Shown in pieces: positions 37,121-48,100 of a stretch of DNA of 64,000 nt (within the stretch, counting starts at the first letter, position 1; each line of letters starts with the position of its first letter). The notes beneath the pieces were generated by a model, which was given only the letters and a program-made list of their open reading frames with translations, was not told the origin of the DNA and ran no database searches. The position numbers and the translations under genes were made by a program. Source of the DNA: Lacinutrix sp. Hel_I_90 (GTDB lineage: Bacteria > Bacteroidota > Bacteroidia > Flavobacteriales > Flavobacteriaceae); contig NZ_JYNQ01000001.1 in the NCBI RefSeq assembly GCF_000934685.1, forward strand, positions 3,733,981 to 3,797,980, written 5' to 3'.

Positions 37121-38593
37121 ATGCAGAAAGTTACTATTTCAAATAAGCTTTTTATAGGACTGTGTTTTTTTGTTCTATTTTTTACAGAACAGCTACAAGC
37201 TCAGATAGTTATAGCTACTCCAAATCTAGGTTTCAGTCAAGCATGTGCTAGCGCATCTTTTAACACTTATAACACTTCATTTGTCTTCTCTCCCGAGGCT
37301 GGTTTAGGACCTACAAATCAATTTGAAGTTTGGTTATCAGATGCAAATGGAGATTTCTCAAATGAGATACGTATTTTTACTTCAGCTGCGGGAGCAGTAA
37401 CAACATCTCCAGCTACTTTAAGTTTCCCTTTCCCTACGGATACAGCTGGTGAAGGCTATAGAATTAAAATTAAAAGCACTGCGCCAGTTGCTTCTAGCGC
37501 GGGTTCAGTACCTTTTGCAGCATACTATAAAATTCAAGACAGTCCTTTTTCTATCAATAATTTGGTGTCTACAGGTGCCTATTGTACTGGAGGAGATTAT
37601 CTTTTAACAATAGATAATCCAGGAACTGGAGAAAATGATTCTCCGTTAAATTATCCATCGCTTACCTTTAACTGGTTTATAGAAACGGGTCCTACGACTT
37701 CGTCACCAGTAGGAGGTAGTGGTCCTACGCTTTCCGTAAACCAACCAGGTACTTATTTTGTAGAGACTGATTATGGTACTTGTACTTCTAATTCTTTTTC
37801 AAACCGTGTTACCATTAGTGAAGCGACATCGGGAACTGCTACTGCTACTATTTCTTCAAGTTTAGGCAATCCTTTTTGCCCAGATCAAGGCTTAACCACT
37901 TTAACTACAATAGGAGGAGATAGTTATCAATGGTTTTTAGATGGTATAGCCATTCCAGGGGCAACAGATCAAATGTATCAAACCGATCAATCGGGTGTTT
38001 TTTCAGTACGGGTTGATTTAGGGTCTTGTCAGGCTTCCGGTTCAATAGATTTGGACAGTGAAGGCTTTTCTAGTAGTATCGATGTTTTAGAAGAAAACAC
38101 CATCGATATCGAATCGGGAGAAACATTAGTAGCAACTGTAACAACGACGGCTGCCAATCCTGTATTCCAATGGTACTTAAATGATGTAATCATTTCTGGA
38201 GCTACAGCAAATAGTTATGAAGTAACAGAAATAGGTAATTATAAAGTAGAAATTACACAAACTACGGGATGTACCGTTACTACAGAATTTCTTTTTGCGG
38301 TAAATGTTCCTTTTAATCCATTTCCAGAGGTAGAAAACATACCCAATCTTATAAGTCCAAATGGAGATGGTATAAATGATACTTGGGTTATTCCTCAAGA
38401 TTATGTTGATGGAACAGGTTCTGAAATTACAATAATGAGTAATCAAGGAGAAACAGTTTTTCAAACAAAAGAGTATCAAAATGATTGGCCCCAAGATGAC
38501 TTAAATCTTACAAGCGTAAATCAAATTTATTATTATATTATTGCAACCCCAGATAAAGAGCCCAAGAAAGGTTCAATTACTATAGTCAAATAG
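37121..38593 (+). CDS. sprC: SprC-like gliding protein with T9SS type B C-terminal domain
   Basis: The 490-residue protein has a signal peptide (ending near LQAQ) and two Ig-like repeats (QWFLDGIAIPGATDQMYQ near residue 270; FQWYLNDVIISGATANSYE near 350). It also has a gliding-motility-associated C-terminal domain from about 410 (SPNGDGINDTWVIP, ITIMSNQGETVFQT, YYYIIAT). That domain is the secretion signal for the type IX system. SprC is encoded just before sprD and sprB in Flavobacterium johnsoniae and supports SprB-dependent movement. The stop is one base from the next ATG. The symbol is given by order and domain, not by alignment. Confidence 0.75.
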   Translation: MQKVTISNKLFIGLCFFVLFFTEQLQAQIVIATPNLGFSQACASASFNTYNTSFVFSPEAGLGPTNQFEVWLSDANGDFSNEIRIFTSAAGAVTTSPATLSFPFPTDTAGEGYRIKIKSTAPVASSAGSVPFAAYYKIQDSPFSINNLVSTGAYCTGGDYLLTIDNPGTGENDSPLNYPSLTFNWFIETGPTTSSPVGGSGPTLSVNQPGTYFVETDYGTCTSNSFSNRVTISEATSGTATATISSSLGNPFCPDQGLTTLTTIGGDSYQWFLDGIAIPGATDQMYQTDQSGVFSVRVDLGSCQASGSIDLDSEGFSSSIDVLEENTIDIESGETLVATVTTTAANPVFQWYLNDVIISGATANSYEVTEIGNYKVEITQTTGCTVTTEFLFAVNVPFNPFPEVENIPNLISPNGDGINDTWVIPQDYVDGTGSEITIMSNQGETVFQTKEYQNDWPQDDLNLTSVNQIYYYIIATPDKEPKKGSITIVK

Positions 38594-38594
38594 C

Positions 38595-41500
38595 ATGAAA
38601 TTAATTTTAGCTTTCCTACTACTATTCTGTACTACACAGACCCTCCATGCTCAAGAAGATGGAGTGGTTGCTCTTGCTCTACCAGTAAGAAATGCCTTAA
38701 AATTTAATAGATACGTAATCAATCCTACGTTTAGTTTGGTGAGAGAGCAAAACACATATATAAGTATCACTAATAAAAGGGAGTGGGTTCAATTTGAAAA
38801 TGCACCAGAAACTTATTTAGCAAGCTATTCTGGAAGATTTAGCGAGAATATTGGTGTTGGTATTGGATTATTTCAACAAAAATATGGTGTTTTAAATACT
38901 TTTGGAGGGCTTCTAAATTTTGCTTACAATGTTAATCTTCAAACCGATAGTAATTTAACATTTGGTTTAAATGTTGGCTTTTATAAGAGTGGAATAAACG
39001 CTGGTGCAGTAGTAACAAACAATCCAGATCCATCATTAGAGACCATACCTTCAAATTCATTACTCACAATTAATCCGGGATTAAATTATGGTACTGGTTT
39101 TTTTGATTTTGGCGTAGCTGTAAATAATCTTGTGCTCTATAATATTAATGCGTCAGAAATGATTCAGGATAATCCAGAGCAAGCTATTCAGACCCATATT
39201 ATGTACACAGGTTACATGGACACCCGTGGCTTTTTTGATGAAAGTAAATTTTCAGGTTTAATAAAATCAGAATTTAAAAAAGAAAAAACCGTTTTATCAG
39301 GAATAGCAATGCTAACGGTTCCTAAAGGGATATGGGCGCAGGCAGGCTATAATACCTTATACGGCGTTTCAGGAGGAGTGGGTATAAATATAAGCACTAA
39401 TATTGCCATAGAATATAATTTTGAGAAATCCATTGGCGATTTAGCCACTTTTGGAACTTCTCATGAAGTAACACTAGCTTACAAGTTTAATAGTAAAAAT
39501 AATTATTTTTATAGTGGAGATGATGATGATGAAGTATCACTTTTCGCACGATCTCAAAGAGCTAAAAGAAGAAAAGCCGCAAGGACAAAACCAATATTAG
39601 ACTCAGCGGCAAGAGCGGAATTAGCTGAAGCTAGAGCTCAAGAGATTGCTGATAAAAGAGCTCAGGCACAATTGGATATAGAAGCCAGAAAACAAGAAAG
39701 ATTAGCGGCTAGAGAAGAAATTAGATTAGCCGCTGAAGCAAGGGAGAAAGAGAGAGTAGATAGGCTATCGCAAACCGATGCAGAGGCGCAGGCGAAACTT
39801 GCAGCAGAAGCAAAAGCTTTGGCAGAAGCAGAAGAGCAAGCAAGATTAGCTGCACTAGCGAAAGCCGAAGCAGATGAACAAGCACGACTAGCAGCAGCTG
39901 AAGCAAAAGCGAAAGCAGAAGCAGAAGAGCAAGCAAGATTAGCTGCACTAGCGAAAGCCGAAGCAGATGAACAAGCACGACTAGCAGCAGCTGAAGCAAA
40001 AGCGAAAGCAGAAGCAGATGAGCGAGCACGATTAGCAGCGCGAGCTGAAGCCAATGCAGAAGCACAAGAGCGAGCAAGATTAGCCGCAATTGCAAAAGCA
40101 GAAGCAGATGAACAAGCACGACTAGCTGCCGCAGAAGCGAAAGCGAAAGCAGAAGCAGATGAACAAGCACGATTAGCAGCGCAAGCAGAAGCTAATGCAG
40201 AAGCGCAAGAGCGTGCAAGATTAGCCGCAATTGCAAAAGCCGAAGCAGATGAACAAGCACGATTAGCGGCGCAAGCCGAAGCTAATGCAGAGGCGCAAGA
40301 GCGAGCACGATTAGCTGCAATTGCAAAGGCCGAAGCAGAAGAACAAGCACGATTAGCTGCCGCAGAAGCCCAAGCAAAAGCCGAAGCAGAAGAACAGGCA
40401 CGATTAGCAGCGCAAGCTGAAGCTAATGCAGAAGCGCAAGAACGTGCAAGATTAGCTGCAATTGCGAAAGCCGAAGCAGAAGAACAAGCACGACTAGCTG
40501 CTGCTGAAGCTAATGCAGAAGCCCAAGAGCGCGCAAGATTAGCTGCAATTGCGAAAGCCGAAGCAGATGAACAAGCACGATTAGCTGCCGCGGAAGCAAA
40601 AGCAAAAGCAGACGCAGAAGAACAAGCACGACTAGCTGAACAAGCACAAGCTAATGCAGAAGCCCAAGAGCGAGCAAGATTAGCTGCAATTGCAAAAGCC
40701 GAAGCAGATGAGCAGGCACGATTAGCTGCCGCAGAAGCGAAAGCAAAAGCAGACGCAGAAGAACAAGCACGACTAGCTGAACAAGCACAAGCTAATGCAG
40801 AAGCCCAAGAGCGCGCAAGATTAGCCGCAATTGCAAAAGCCGAAGCAGATGAACGCGCAAGAATTGCAGCTGCAGAAGCTAAAGCTAAGGCTGAAGCAGA
40901 TGAGCAGGCTAGGTTAGCGGCCTTAGCAAAAGCGCAAGCAGATGAGCAAGAACAAGCGAGATTAGCAGCATTAGCAAAAGCGGAAGCTAAAGCTCAGGCT
41001 GAAGCAGATGAACAGGCCAGGTTAGCAGCACTAGCGCAAGCTAATGCAGATGCGGAAGAGCAGGCAAGATTAGCTGAATTAGCGAAAGCTGAAGCAGAAG
41101 AACAAGCCCGACTAGCAGCAGCAGCAGCCATAGCGAAAGCAGAAGCTGATGAACGCGCTAGATTGGCAGCTGAAGCTAAAGCCAAAGCAGAGGCTGAAGC
41201 AGAATCTAGACTAGCAGTAAATGCAACAGATGAAATTGCTCAATCGATGAAAAGGTTAGCTGAATCTACCAAAAATTCAGAAGAAATTCAGAAAAAATTA
41301 TTGACAGGTTTAAGTGAAATAGCAGTAAGCAAAGAAAAAGACCTTAGTGATTTAAAGGAAGAAAATGATTTAAGCGAGAAAGGCATTTTTAGAGCACCAC
41401 AACCTTTTAAAAGTGTATCAGCCGAGAATCGAAAATTAGAAGCTTTAACCTCTGAACTTAATAATCTAATAAGCGATCAAGATAAACGTATTGCAGAACT

Positions 41501-42095
41501 AGAAGCATTATATAATGAAAGGTTGAAAAAGGTTAAAGATAAAAATGATCCAACTAATCTCTATTATAGAAATGCTATTGCAACATTAAAATCTGAGCAA
41601 TTAACAGCAGTGAGAACTAGAGCTAGTTTACTATCAACATTAGAAGAAATTAAAGTAGCTATAGAAATTGAAAGAAAAAGAAGAATAAAACGTGCGGCAT
41701 ATGATGATGAAGAAGATAGGTATAAAGATGATAAAGAAACCTTACAGATGATTAAGGAAAACACGTCTGTAAGCCCTGTACCGTTAAAAGCTGAAATATT
41801 TAATTTTGGAGAAGAATTAAGTAATAATATTCAAATTCTAAAAAATATTAAAAACGTAGAAAACGGATTTTATATGGTACTGGCTGTTCATGGTGATGAA
41901 GGAAACAGAGATGATTTCTTAATAAAAGCAGTGTCTGCAGGAGAATCTAATATTGATTTCTTTTTTGATGTAAAGACTAATAAATATTATATCTATCATA
42001 AAAAATTCAATAGTATTCAAGAAGCTAATAATGCATTAAAAGCCAAAGGAGACAAACCGTATAATGGTAAAATGTCCATAGTAAAAATTGAATAA
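38595..42095 (+). CDS. sprD: SprD-like protein: PorP/SprF-type barrel, long Ala/Glu-rich helix, SPOR-like end
   Basis: The 1166-residue protein has three parts. A signal peptide and a PorP/SprF-type outer-membrane barrel (residues about 20-310) come first: NALKFNRYVINPTFSLV, GVGIGLFQQKYG and GVGINISTNIAIEYNF. A TolA-like region of about 550 residues follows (about 322-873), built from repeats of the type AKAEADEQARLAA, then a charged coiled-coil stretch. A SPOR-like domain lies at about 1088-1166 (GFYMVLAVHGDEGNRDDF, NKYYIYHKKFNSIQEANNALK). SPOR domains bind bare glycan strands, so the protein could link an outer-membrane T9SS component to peptidoglycan. Position between sprC- and sprB-type genes supports SprD. 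Confidence 0.78.
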   Translation: MKLILAFLLLFCTTQTLHAQEDGVVALALPVRNALKFNRYVINPTFSLVREQNTYISITNKREWVQFENAPETYLASYSGRFSENIGVGIGLFQQKYGVLNTFGGLLNFAYNVNLQTDSNLTFGLNVGFYKSGINAGAVVTNNPDPSLETIPSNSLLTINPGLNYGTGFFDFGVAVNNLVLYNINASEMIQDNPEQAIQTHIMYTGYMDTRGFFDESKFSGLIKSEFKKEKTVLSGIAMLTVPKGIWAQAGYNTLYGVSGGVGINISTNIAIEYNFEKSIGDLATFGTSHEVTLAYKFNSKNNYFYSGDDDDEVSLFARSQRAKRRKAARTKPILDSAARAELAEARAQEIADKRAQAQLDIEARKQERLAAREEIRLAAEAREKERVDRLSQTDAEAQAKLAAEAKALAEAEEQARLAALAKAEADEQARLAAAEAKAKAEAEEQARLAALAKAEADEQARLAAAEAKAKAEADERARLAARAEANAEAQERARLAAIAKAEADEQARLAAAEAKAKAEADEQARLAAQAEANAEAQERARLAAIAKAEADEQARLAAQAEANAEAQERARLAAIAKAEAEEQARLAAAEAQAKAEAEEQARLAAQAEANAEAQERARLAAIAKAEAEEQARLAAAEANAEAQERARLAAIAKAEADEQARLAAAEAKAKADAEEQARLAEQAQANAEAQERARLAAIAKAEADEQARLAAAEAKAKADAEEQARLAEQAQANAEAQERARLAAIAKAEADERARIAAAEAKAKAEADEQARLAALAKAQADEQEQARLAALAKAEAKAQAEADEQARLAALAQANADAEEQARLAELAKAEAEEQARLAAAAAIAKAEADERARLAAEAKAKAEAEAESRLAVNATDEIAQSMKRLAESTKNSEEIQKKLLTGLSEIAVSKEKDLSDLKEENDLSEKGIFRAPQPFKSVSAENRKLEALTSELNNLISDQDKRIAELEALYNERLKKVKDKNDPTNLYYRNAIATLKSEQLTAVRTRASLLSTLEEIKVAIEIERKRRIKRAAYDDEEDRYKDDKETLQMIKENTSVSPVPLKAEIFNFGEELSNNIQILKNIKNVENGFYMVLAVHGDEGNRDDFLIKAVSAGESNIDFFFDVKTNKYYIYHKKFNSIQEANNALKAKGDKPYNGKMSIVKIE
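39830..41215 (+). repeat. Coding minisatellite in the SprD-like gene
   Basis: Direct repeats of Ala/Glu/Gln/Arg codons. One block repeats exactly with a 93-base period (start points 39831 and 39924). Another, containing GACGCAGAAGAACAAGCACG, recurs after 141 bases (40611 and 40752). Both periods are multiples of three, so copy-number change keeps the frame. Confidence 0.9.
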
Positions 42096-42171
42096 TAAAA
42101 ATTAATTAATCCACCTATGACTCTTTTACAACATCCCTTAATTGTAAAATGGAATTATAAATATTAATATT

Positions 42172-45100
42172 ATGAAAAGACCTACCTTTTATAGAATAGC
42201 TCTCATTGTTTCATTCCTTTTTATAGGACTACAATCTTATGCTCAAATTATCCCTTTTGGTGCTGATTTTGACGAAGATTTAAAAGGTGATATCCTTTTA
42301 ATTGGAAACAATATTTTAGGACCCAATAATAATGCTTTTAATGATGATAATGCATACAACTCTGACGTTAATATGCAGTATATTGACATTGATGGAGATG
42401 CAACAACCTTTAATTCATCAAGTGCAGATTTAGAGATACCAAATCCTAATTGTTATGAAATACAATATGCTGCTTTATATTGGGGTGCGGTTGAACGAGA
42501 CGCCAATCAAGATTTTAGAAACGTAAAATTTAGAGGTCCTACCGGAGGATATATAGATATTACTGGTGACGTAATATATGATAGAACAACAGCTACAGGA
42601 ACAGAAATAGCAGGCAGTTTACCATATGCTTGTTTTGCTGATGTGACGAGTATTGTAACTGGTTTTGGAAATAATTTAGGGACCTATACAGTTGCGAATG
42701 TGGCATCAAGGCAAGGCTTTAATGGTGGTACTGGTCAGTCTGCTGGATGGTCTCTTTTTGTGGTTTATGAAGATCCAACACTTCCAGGTAAATCAATCAC
42801 TAGTTTTAATGGTTTTGAAGTTATTAGTGTGGCTACTGGTGGAACTGTAGATGTTCCTGTAACTGGATTTAGAACCATTCCTACAGGACCAGTAAGAGCT
42901 AACTTTGCTTTCGCAACCTTGGAAGGAGATAGTCCAATTTCAGGAGATTTTTTGAGCTTGAATGGAACAAATTTATCAACAGTTGATCGTCCAGTAAATA
43001 ACTTTTTCAACAGTTCTGTAACGCAATTAAGTGCATTACCAGTTAACAATAGAAACCCAAATAGTAGCAACACCTTAGGTTTTGATACCGGTATAATTGC
43101 AGTTCCAAATCCAGGGAACGGTGTTATTGATAACGGCGATACCTCTGCAATGGTGACTTTGGGAACCAATCAAGATACTTATTTTCAATATTTTTTCGCT
43201 TTTGCAGTTGAAATTATTGAACCTAATATTGTCCTTACTAAAATTGTTGAAGATGACTTAGGAAACGATGTTGGCGGACAAACGGTTGGTCTAGGTCAAT
43301 CTTTAAATTATGTTATAGGTTTTCAAAATACAGGTAATGATGATGCTACTAATACCATTATAAGAGACATTCTTCCCTTAAATATTGTATTTAATTACCC
43401 CGCAGATTTAGTACTACCTGCAGGTGTAACCGTTGTTAGTTATGACGCAACGACAAGAGAAATTATTTTCAGTGTCGCAAATTATTTAGTAGAAATAGAT
43501 GATCCTGTTTACGAAATACGTATTGAGACAGAAGTTGTTCAAAGTTGTAGCTTACTAGCAGATGCCTGTTCAAATACCATAAACAATCAAGCGTATGTAA
43601 CCTACCAAGGAACTGATAATCCAGATTTTACAATCTCAGACGACCCTAGTTTTAGTACCAACACAGGGTGTTTAATTATCCCTCAAGCAACAAATTTTTT
43701 AGCAAATTTAGATGATTGTGTATTTACTCGAAATGAAACGCTTTGTGGTGCTAGTTTAGAGTTAACTGCTGCTAATGGTTACGATAGTTATTCATGGTCA
43801 ACAAGTCCATCAGGTACCCCCGTTATTGGTACAACACAAACCATTACAGTGACAAGTCCAGGAACATACTATTCTTTTAATACAGCCATTGCGCCTTGCC
43901 AATCTATCGAGCAAGAATATGTAGTGACTAATTTTGGAAATACGGTAAACAACCCAGTTATTCCTTATGCAGATGAAGTTGTTATTTGCCCTAATGATGG
44001 AAAAGAATTACCTAATATTTATTTATGTGGCGCGAATGCTTCTACCTTGATTGAAACCGGCATCTCTGATGCTTCTTCAATTATCTGGGAACAATTAGAT
44101 GAGACTAGTTGTGCTCCAGTAATAGATAGTGATTGTGCTAACGAAAATGCAGCATGTACCTGGAATCAGGTTGGAACTGGTCCAGATTTTTTAGCGAATA
44201 CCTCAGGGCAATTCCGTTTAACTTTAAATTATGCAGGCGGTTGTTTTAACCAGTTCTATTTTAATGTCTATCAAAATTTATTAGCACCTGCTGTTACGGC
44301 AACCGATATTATTTGTACTACACCAGGGAGTATAACGGTAACAGGCGTACCAAATGGCTATGAGTATAGTTTAGATGGTACGACTTATCAAAGCAGTAAT
44401 GTATTTTCAGTTACTACTGCAGGTCTTTATACTGTTTATATCAGACAACTAGGTGTATCAACAAACCCATGTGTTTTCACAGTTCCCGATATTCAAATTA
44501 GAGTTAGGAATTTTACGGTTTCAACGACTGTTACGCAACCTTTTTGTAATGGTGACTTAGGAAATATACAATTGGCAGCCAATGATGTGGATCCGCAGTA
44601 TTTCTTTTCCATATATCAAGGCGCTACATTAATCAATAGTATAGGCCCTATAACCGGAAACAACTATACGTTTGGGAATTTAAATCCAGGGACTTATACT
44701 GTAAATGTAGAAACCGAAGATGGTTGTACTTATACAGAAGATGTAGAGATTATTGAGCCTGCGTTATTAACCGCTACATCGGCACTTACTATGCCATTAA
44801 CCTGTACAGATGGAGAGATTACAGTTTATCCTGTAGGGGGGACGGCTCCTTATTTTTACTTTGTAAATAGCACAACGGATTTTCAAACGGTACCAGAAAT
44901 AGTGGTAACAGCAGCAGGGACTTATAATATCACTGTTGTAGATTCTAATAACTGTGTAGCTAACACCTCAATCACGGTAGCAGCCACACCCGCACCAGAG
45001 TTCACCATTAGTAGTACAGACATATTATGTGCAGATGCACCCGATAGCGGCAGCATTACTATTAATGTGACTAATGCCAATGGTAACAGTTTGGCGTATA

Positions 45101-48100
45101 GTATAGATGGAGGCGTTACGTTTTCAAATGGTTCTATTTTCACAGGACTTAGCGCAGGAGATTATGATGTTGTCGTAGAATATACTTTGGGTAGCGATGT
45201 TTGTTTAACAGATCCACAAACGATAACCATTGCTGGCGCGACACCAATCACAGGTACAGCGACATTGAGCACACCTTACACGTGTACCACCAATGGAACG
45301 ATAACGGTTACAGGCGTATCTGGAGGATTAGCACCTTATAGTTACAGTATTGATGGGGTTACTTTTCAAGTGGGTAACAGCTTTACAGGATTAACAGCCG
45401 GTACTTATACTATTACTGTTCAAGATGCTAATAATTGTACTTCAGTAGTTGGTACCATTACCATAGCGCCATTAGATCCACCAACAGATTTAATGTTCAG
45501 TAACACGGCATTAACCTGCCCGTCGAATACTTCAGATGTAACCATAACAACAACAGGCGGTACACCAACTTTAGAATACCAAATCATTGCACCAGCAGGA
45601 GCAGCAACGCCTTATCAAGCCTCAAACGTTTTCACAGGTCTGGCGCCAGGCACCTATACTTTTCAGGTGAACGATGCCAATGCTTGTACTTATAGCGAGT
45701 CTTATACAATTACAGCATTACCAGCCTTAACGGTAGTGGGCCAAAACCTAAACGACATTACTTGTTTTGGAGCTTCAGATGGTTCTATTCAATTTACAGT
45801 TTCTGGTTCTACAGGATTTAATTATACCTTAAATGGTGGCGCAAGTACAGCAGGTACTTCTCCACTAGTTTTAACAGGATTAGGAGCAGGAAGCTATACT
45901 ATTGTCGTTACCGATACGGCTACAAATTGTGATGCTACAGCAACATTAACGGTAAACGCACCACCAGCAGCACTAGCGATGACCACAACAGTGAGTCCAA
46001 TAACCTGTTTAGACAACGGCAGTGTTGTTATTAACGCTACAGGCGGTTGGGGCAGTAATATGTACAGTCTAACCTTACCAGATAGTTCTACATTAGGCCC
46101 ACAAACCAGTAATACCTTTGTTAATTTAACCCAAGTAGGGACTTACATAGCAACGGTTGTAGATGCAAATGGTTGTACAGTAACAGATACCTTTGATTTA
46201 ACAGCACCAACAGGACCTGTAGCTTCAATAAGCGTTACTTCAGATTTATGTTATGACACTACAAATGGCGCAACTTTAGAGGTTACAGCCTCAGGGGGTG
46301 TAGCACCTTATGAATACAATATCAATGGCGGCGCATTTCAGTCAAGTAATATTTTTACAAATGTAGTGCCAGGCACCTATACTATAATAGTAAGAGATGC
46401 TTATGGCTGTGAAGTCACTTTAACAAGCCAGACGATTGCACCACAGTTAACATTAACTACTGTTTTAACGAAAGATTTAGATTGTACGGCATCACCAGAT
46501 GCAGTAATTACCGGTACTATAACAGGTGGTTATGCACCTTTTACTTATGCTGTTTCAATAAATAGTGGCGGCTATACTTCATTAGGAACAACAGGCAGCC
46601 CTTTTACTTACACAGCAAGTACAGCAGGAACGTATCAGTTTGAAGTAACGGATGCTGAAGGTTGTATAGCCGAATCAGGGATAACAACCATTGCAGCGAT
46701 TACTAGCCCAACGGCAACGGCGACACCAGTGGCACCATTATGTTTTAATGGGACTAATGGCGAAGTACAATTATTTGCCTCAGGAGGATCAGGAGGTTAT
46801 ACTTTTAGTTTTAATGGTAGTGGGTTTACGACTCAATCGTTATATACTAATTTAAGTGGTAATGTTTCGTATAGCTACCAAGTACAAGATAGCAATGCGT
46901 GTTTATCACCAGTTTATACCATTAGCTTAACAAATCCAACAGAAGTAGAGGCGGCAGCGACTATCCCTACTAATACCACCTGTAGTGCTACAACAGTTAT
47001 TACGGTAACGGCTACAGGGGGAACAGGAAGTTATAGCTATAGTTTTCAAGGCGGTGCTTACTCAAGTACGAGTACATATACAGTAAGTAATACCACCACA
47101 ACACAGACAATCACCTATTCAGTACGCGATACTAATGGGTGTATAGATACAGAAACGATAGACATTCCCCCTTACAATCCAGTAACGGGAATGACCTTTG
47201 CAGATAATACAATTACTTGTAATAATACCACAACAGATGTAACGATAACACCAACAGGAGGTGTCGCGCCATTTACTTTTACAATTACAGCTCCAGCAGT
47301 AGCTACTGGTAATACCACGGGAGCTACTACAGGTATTTTCACAGGGTTAACACCAGGGAATTATACTTTTGAAGTTACTGACGCTAATGGTTGTGCGGTA
47401 AGTGCTTCTCATGTTATTGCTCCGGCTGTAAACCTAGCTGTTTCAGGTACAAAAACAGATGAAGTTTGTTTTGGAGCTTCAGATGGTCAGGCGATTTTCA
47501 CGATTACCGATGTAAGTAGTCCAGGGAATTTTACCTATACTATTACACCAGCTTCAGGTACAGCGACACAAACAGGCGACATTGTTACTGTTACAGGTTT
47601 AGCAGCAGGCACCTACACGATTGATGTTACAGATATAACAACAGGATGTGTTGATTCGGCTTCAGTAACTATTAATGCCGCAACACAAATTAATTTTACA
47701 GTATCAGCCACTAATGTGAACTGTAATAATCCAATTTCAACACTAAGCTTCCCAACCTTAACAGGTGGAAGTCCAGGATATACCTATGCGTATGTTGCTT
47801 CAGGCAGTCCAGCGCCAGCGTTAGGGGCTTATAGTAATGGAACGACTGTAGATACTTCTGTATTGGGATTAACTATAGATGTTTATGTAAAAGATACTAA
47901 CGATTGTGTGGTTATGATACCAGTAACAATTATTAGTGATCCTACACCTACGGTGACACTCGCAGTTGATAATCAATGTACGGCCTCTGGTAGTAATTAC
48001 ACCATTACCGCTTCTGCAAGTTCAGGCGTGGCACCATATACCTATAGTATTGATGGGATCAATTTCCAAACCAGTGCTACATTTACTGTGTCACCAGGAA

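Noticed and set aside
38177..38494. 105-codon minus-strand frame inside the SprC-like gene
   Set aside because: Antisense to the conserved T9SS C-terminal domain; composition is rich in Ile/Cys/Tyr without any domain.
39662..41185. Long open frames on the minus strand under the SprD-like gene
   Set aside because: They are antisense shadows of Ala/Glu-rich codons; their products are low-complexity Ala/Ser or Leu strings without a start context.
39830..41215. Regular repeats that could suggest a CRISPR array
   Set aside because: Repeats are contiguous, coding, in frame and without unique spacers.
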